6,861 nucleotides of DNA from Calditrichota bacterium (GTDB taxonomy: Bacteria > Electryoneota > RPQS01), in the NCBI GenBank assembly GCA_020057985.1, contig JAGVEU010000392.1, positions 1 to 6,861 on the forward strand, read 5' to 3'. Positions 5,243 to 6,861 of the stretch are shown one piece after another. The notes beneath the pieces are model-generated. The model had not been told where the DNA came from, did not search any database, and was given only the letters and a program-made list of their open reading frames with translations. The translations under genes and the position numbers were made by a program. Numbering within the stretch: the stretch's first letter is position 1; every line of letters starts with the position of its first letter.

Positions 5243-6458
5243 ATTCGATTTTCTGGATCGCTTCCACAAAGAGCAGAAGCTGGATGTGGATCGCGTTGCG
5301 TTGCGTGATTTTGCCTCGGAAATCGGTGGCAGCATTGTCACCACCTCGGGCGGTACCTATCTCGAAATCGTGACCGAGTTTACGACCAAGTTCCTGCACG
5401 GCGTCAAAGCGCTTCAGACCTTGCTGGAGAAGCGCTCCGTTTCACTCGATTGTTTCGAGACCACAAGTGGCAACGGCAACATCGATATGGAGCAGTTCGT
5501 GTTTGTCGATGCCGAGACAACGGGACTATCGACTACAGCCGGAACGGTGGCGTTTCTGATCGGTGTCGGATATGTGGAGGCGGATTGCTTCAAGGTGCAT
5601 CAGTTCTTTCTGCCCGACTATGCGGATGAACCCCCGATGCTGGAAGCTGTCGCTGATCTGGTAGATGGGAAGACGGTTGTGGTCAGCTTCAACGGTAAAG
5701 CGTTTGATCTGCCGCTATTGGAGGCGCGCTATGTTTTACAGCGGATGACAACGCCTTTTGCAGGTATGCGACATCTTGACCTTTTGCATGTATCGCGACG
5801 ATTCTGGCGGGGGAGATTTGTCGACAACACGTTGCAGACATTGGAGAAGGAATTGCTCAGCGCCTATCGCTATAATGACACGCCCGGCTATCTGATTCCT
5901 CAACTCTTTTTCGACTACCTCCGCACCGGCGAGCCGGAACCGCTGGCGGGTGTGATGCTGCACAATCGCCTGGATATCGTTACGCTGCTTTTCTTGATGA
6001 ATACAGTGCAAACGTATCTTGAGGATGCCCCCCGCTTTGACTACTACTCGCCGCTTGATGCCTTAATGATAGCCAAGCATCTAACGCGCAAGGGAGAAAT
6101 CGAGGCCGCGGCGGAAGTGGCCAGCCGGCAGTTTAGTGGCAAAATGAAACATGAGACGGAACTGTCTCTGGCAGTGCATCTTTACCGAGCGCAGAAGCGT
6201 CTCGGCAGGCACGAGGAAGCGCTGGCAACGGTCATGTTTCTCAGGCAGGCGAAAGGGGAGACCAAGCTGTTTGCGCTGGAGGAAGCGGCCAAGATTCTTG
6301 AGCACCGGCTGCGGGACTATCCACAAGCGTCGCAATTGGTGCTGGAAGCGCTGGAATATCTTGACAGCCCGCTAGCGGACTTGCTGCCAAAGCGATTGGC
6401 GGTCTGGTATGACGCCCTGCAAAAACGACGTCAACGTCTTCTGCAGCGACTGAAGTAA
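5235..6458 (+). CDS. YprB-like RNase H-fold 3'-5' exonuclease (DEDDh type) with helical tail
   Basis: The 407-residue protein carries a YprB-type RNase H-like nuclease domain (residues about 86-265). Motif ExoI is DAETTG (Asp92, Glu94), ExoII is SFNGKAFDLPLL (Asp158), a further Asp is at 182 in HLDLLH, and ExoIII is HNRLD (His243, Asp247). These fit a two-metal-ion exonuclease acting on DNA or RNA in the cytoplasm. The C-terminal part (about 275-407) is helical and TPR-like, with paired-helix patterns such as AVHLYRAQKRLGRHEEAL. In Bacillus subtilis the homologue YprB is encoded next to the helicase YprA; no helicase gene is seen here. The ATG at 5235 overlaps the HEAT gene stop by 8 nt and has no clear ribosome site, suggesting coupled translation. 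A TTG at 5217 in frame is less likely. All catalytic residues appear intact. Confidence 0.88.
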   Translation: MSKFDFLDRFHKEQKLDVDRVALRDFASEIGGSIVTTSGGTYLEIVTEFTTKFLHGVKALQTLLEKRSVSLDCFETTSGNGNIDMEQFVFVDAETTGLSTTAGTVAFLIGVGYVEADCFKVHQFFLPDYADEPPMLEAVADLVDGKTVVVSFNGKAFDLPLLEARYVLQRMTTPFAGMRHLDLLHVSRRFWRGRFVDNTLQTLEKELLSAYRYNDTPGYLIPQLFFDYLRTGEPEPLAGVMLHNRLDIVTLLFLMNTVQTYLEDAPRFDYYSPLDALMIAKHLTRKGEIEAAAEVASRQFSGKMKHETELSLAVHLYRAQKRLGRHEEALATVMFLRQAKGETKLFALEEAAKILEHRLRDYPQASQLVLEALEYLDSPLADLLPKRLAVWYDALQKRRQRLLQRLK

Positions 6459-6470
6459 CTTTCGGCTGCA
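6442..6470 (+). repeat. Imperfect hairpin spanning the nuclease stop codon
   Basis: TGCAG (6442-6446) and CGA (6447-6449) can pair with TCG (6462-6464) and CTGCA (6466-6470), leaving one bulged G. The nuclease stop codon TAA (6456-6458) falls inside the loop region. The following TGTTTATCTG is only mildly T-rich, so a terminator is doubtful. Confidence 0.25.
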
Positions 6471-6504
6471 TGTTTATCTGGGTCGTGTCGATAATATGGG
6501 TTAG

Positions 6505-6861
6505 ATGAACAGACTACAGTTTGAGGCGCGTCTCTCTTCGTTTCGGACACTGTCAACGCTACCGGCGGTTATGGCAGAGGTTCTCCGCATTTGCGATGAC
6601 CCGGACTCCTCATTGTCGGAACTGGGTGAAGTAATCATGCGCGATGTCGCATTGATGGCGCGCGTTCTCAAGGCGGCGAATTCACCATACTACGGCACTT
6701 CCCAAGAGATTTCCTCGATTCGACAGGCGGTGCTGACTCTTGGCGCCGCGCGCGTGAAGTCCTTGTCGCTCTCGTTGTCGCTCTATGAACTATCAAGCAA
6801 GATCGGCGGCAGGGTTAATCTGAAGGACTTCTGGCGGCATTCGCTTAATGTCGCGTGTGCA
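6505..6861 (+). CDS. HDOD-domain signalling protein, N-terminal part, cut by window end
   Basis: An open frame from ATG 6505 runs to the window edge (119 codons, no stop). It matches the HDOD domain closely: LSTLPAVMAEVLRICDDPDSS (split here for reference as residues 16-36), then VIMRDVALMARVLKAANS (43-60), PYYG, SIRQAVLTLG (71-80), ARVKSLSLS and FWRHSLNVA (109-117). HDOD proteins are relatives of HD phosphohydrolases that usually lack the metal-binding His-Asp pair and act in signalling, motility or stress control; the missing C-terminus may hold an HD-GYP, GGDEF or other module. The gene begins 46 nt after the nuclease stop, with only a weak GGG upstream. It may share the operon transcript or use a local promoter. 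It is cytoplasmic, with no signal peptide. Confidence 0.92.
   Translation, partial: MNRLQFEARLSSFRTLSTLPAVMAEVLRICDDPDSSLSELGEVIMRDVALMARVLKAANSPYYGTSQEISSIRQAVLTLGAARVKSLSLSLSLYELSSKIGGRVNLKDFWRHSLNVACA

Overview
The window is a moderate-GC bacterial segment: three sampled 60-base lines in the right half average about 55% G+C. Strong AGGAGG-type ribosome sites, Sec signal peptides, a YprB-type nuclease and an HDOD protein indicate a bacterium, probably a Gram-negative-like or uncultured environmental lineage. Nothing in the sequence fixes the phylum. No rRNA, tRNA, CRISPR array or complete insertion sequence was seen.

Left part (1-2403) is a loose set of small, separately transcribed genes on both strands. 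From left to right these are a four-helix membrane protein on the minus strand (238-591), a RimJ/RimL-type GNAT acetyltransferase on the plus strand (778-1332), a 68-residue membrane protein (1428-1634), and an AT-richer four-helix membrane protein on the minus strand (1764-2192). Two back-to-back hairpins lie between the acetyltransferase and the 68-residue protein. A perfect 14-bp palindrome lies between the convergent 1428-1634 and 1764-2192 genes. The 1764-2192 gene has a good sigma70-like promoter. Non-coding stretches carry recurring GTTTSACGTS sites that resemble half of the ParB-binding parS consensus.

Right part (2404-6861) is a tightly packed plus-strand run that looks like one operon. 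It encodes a 641-residue exported protein whose C-terminal half is 13 repeats of about 27 residues with an invariant DxxGxDxY signature. This is followed, with an 11-nt overlap, by a 307-residue exported HEAT-repeat protein. Next, with an 8-nt overlap, is a 407-residue YprB-like DEDDh exonuclease with a helical TPR-like tail. After a 46-nt gap comes the start of an HDOD signalling protein that runs off the window edge.

The two exported repeat proteins are the most unusual content. Their coupled translation suggests that they are made together and act outside the cytoplasm. The nuclease and the HDOD protein are cytoplasmic, and their link to the exported pair may be transcription only. The function of the repeat protein is not recognised.
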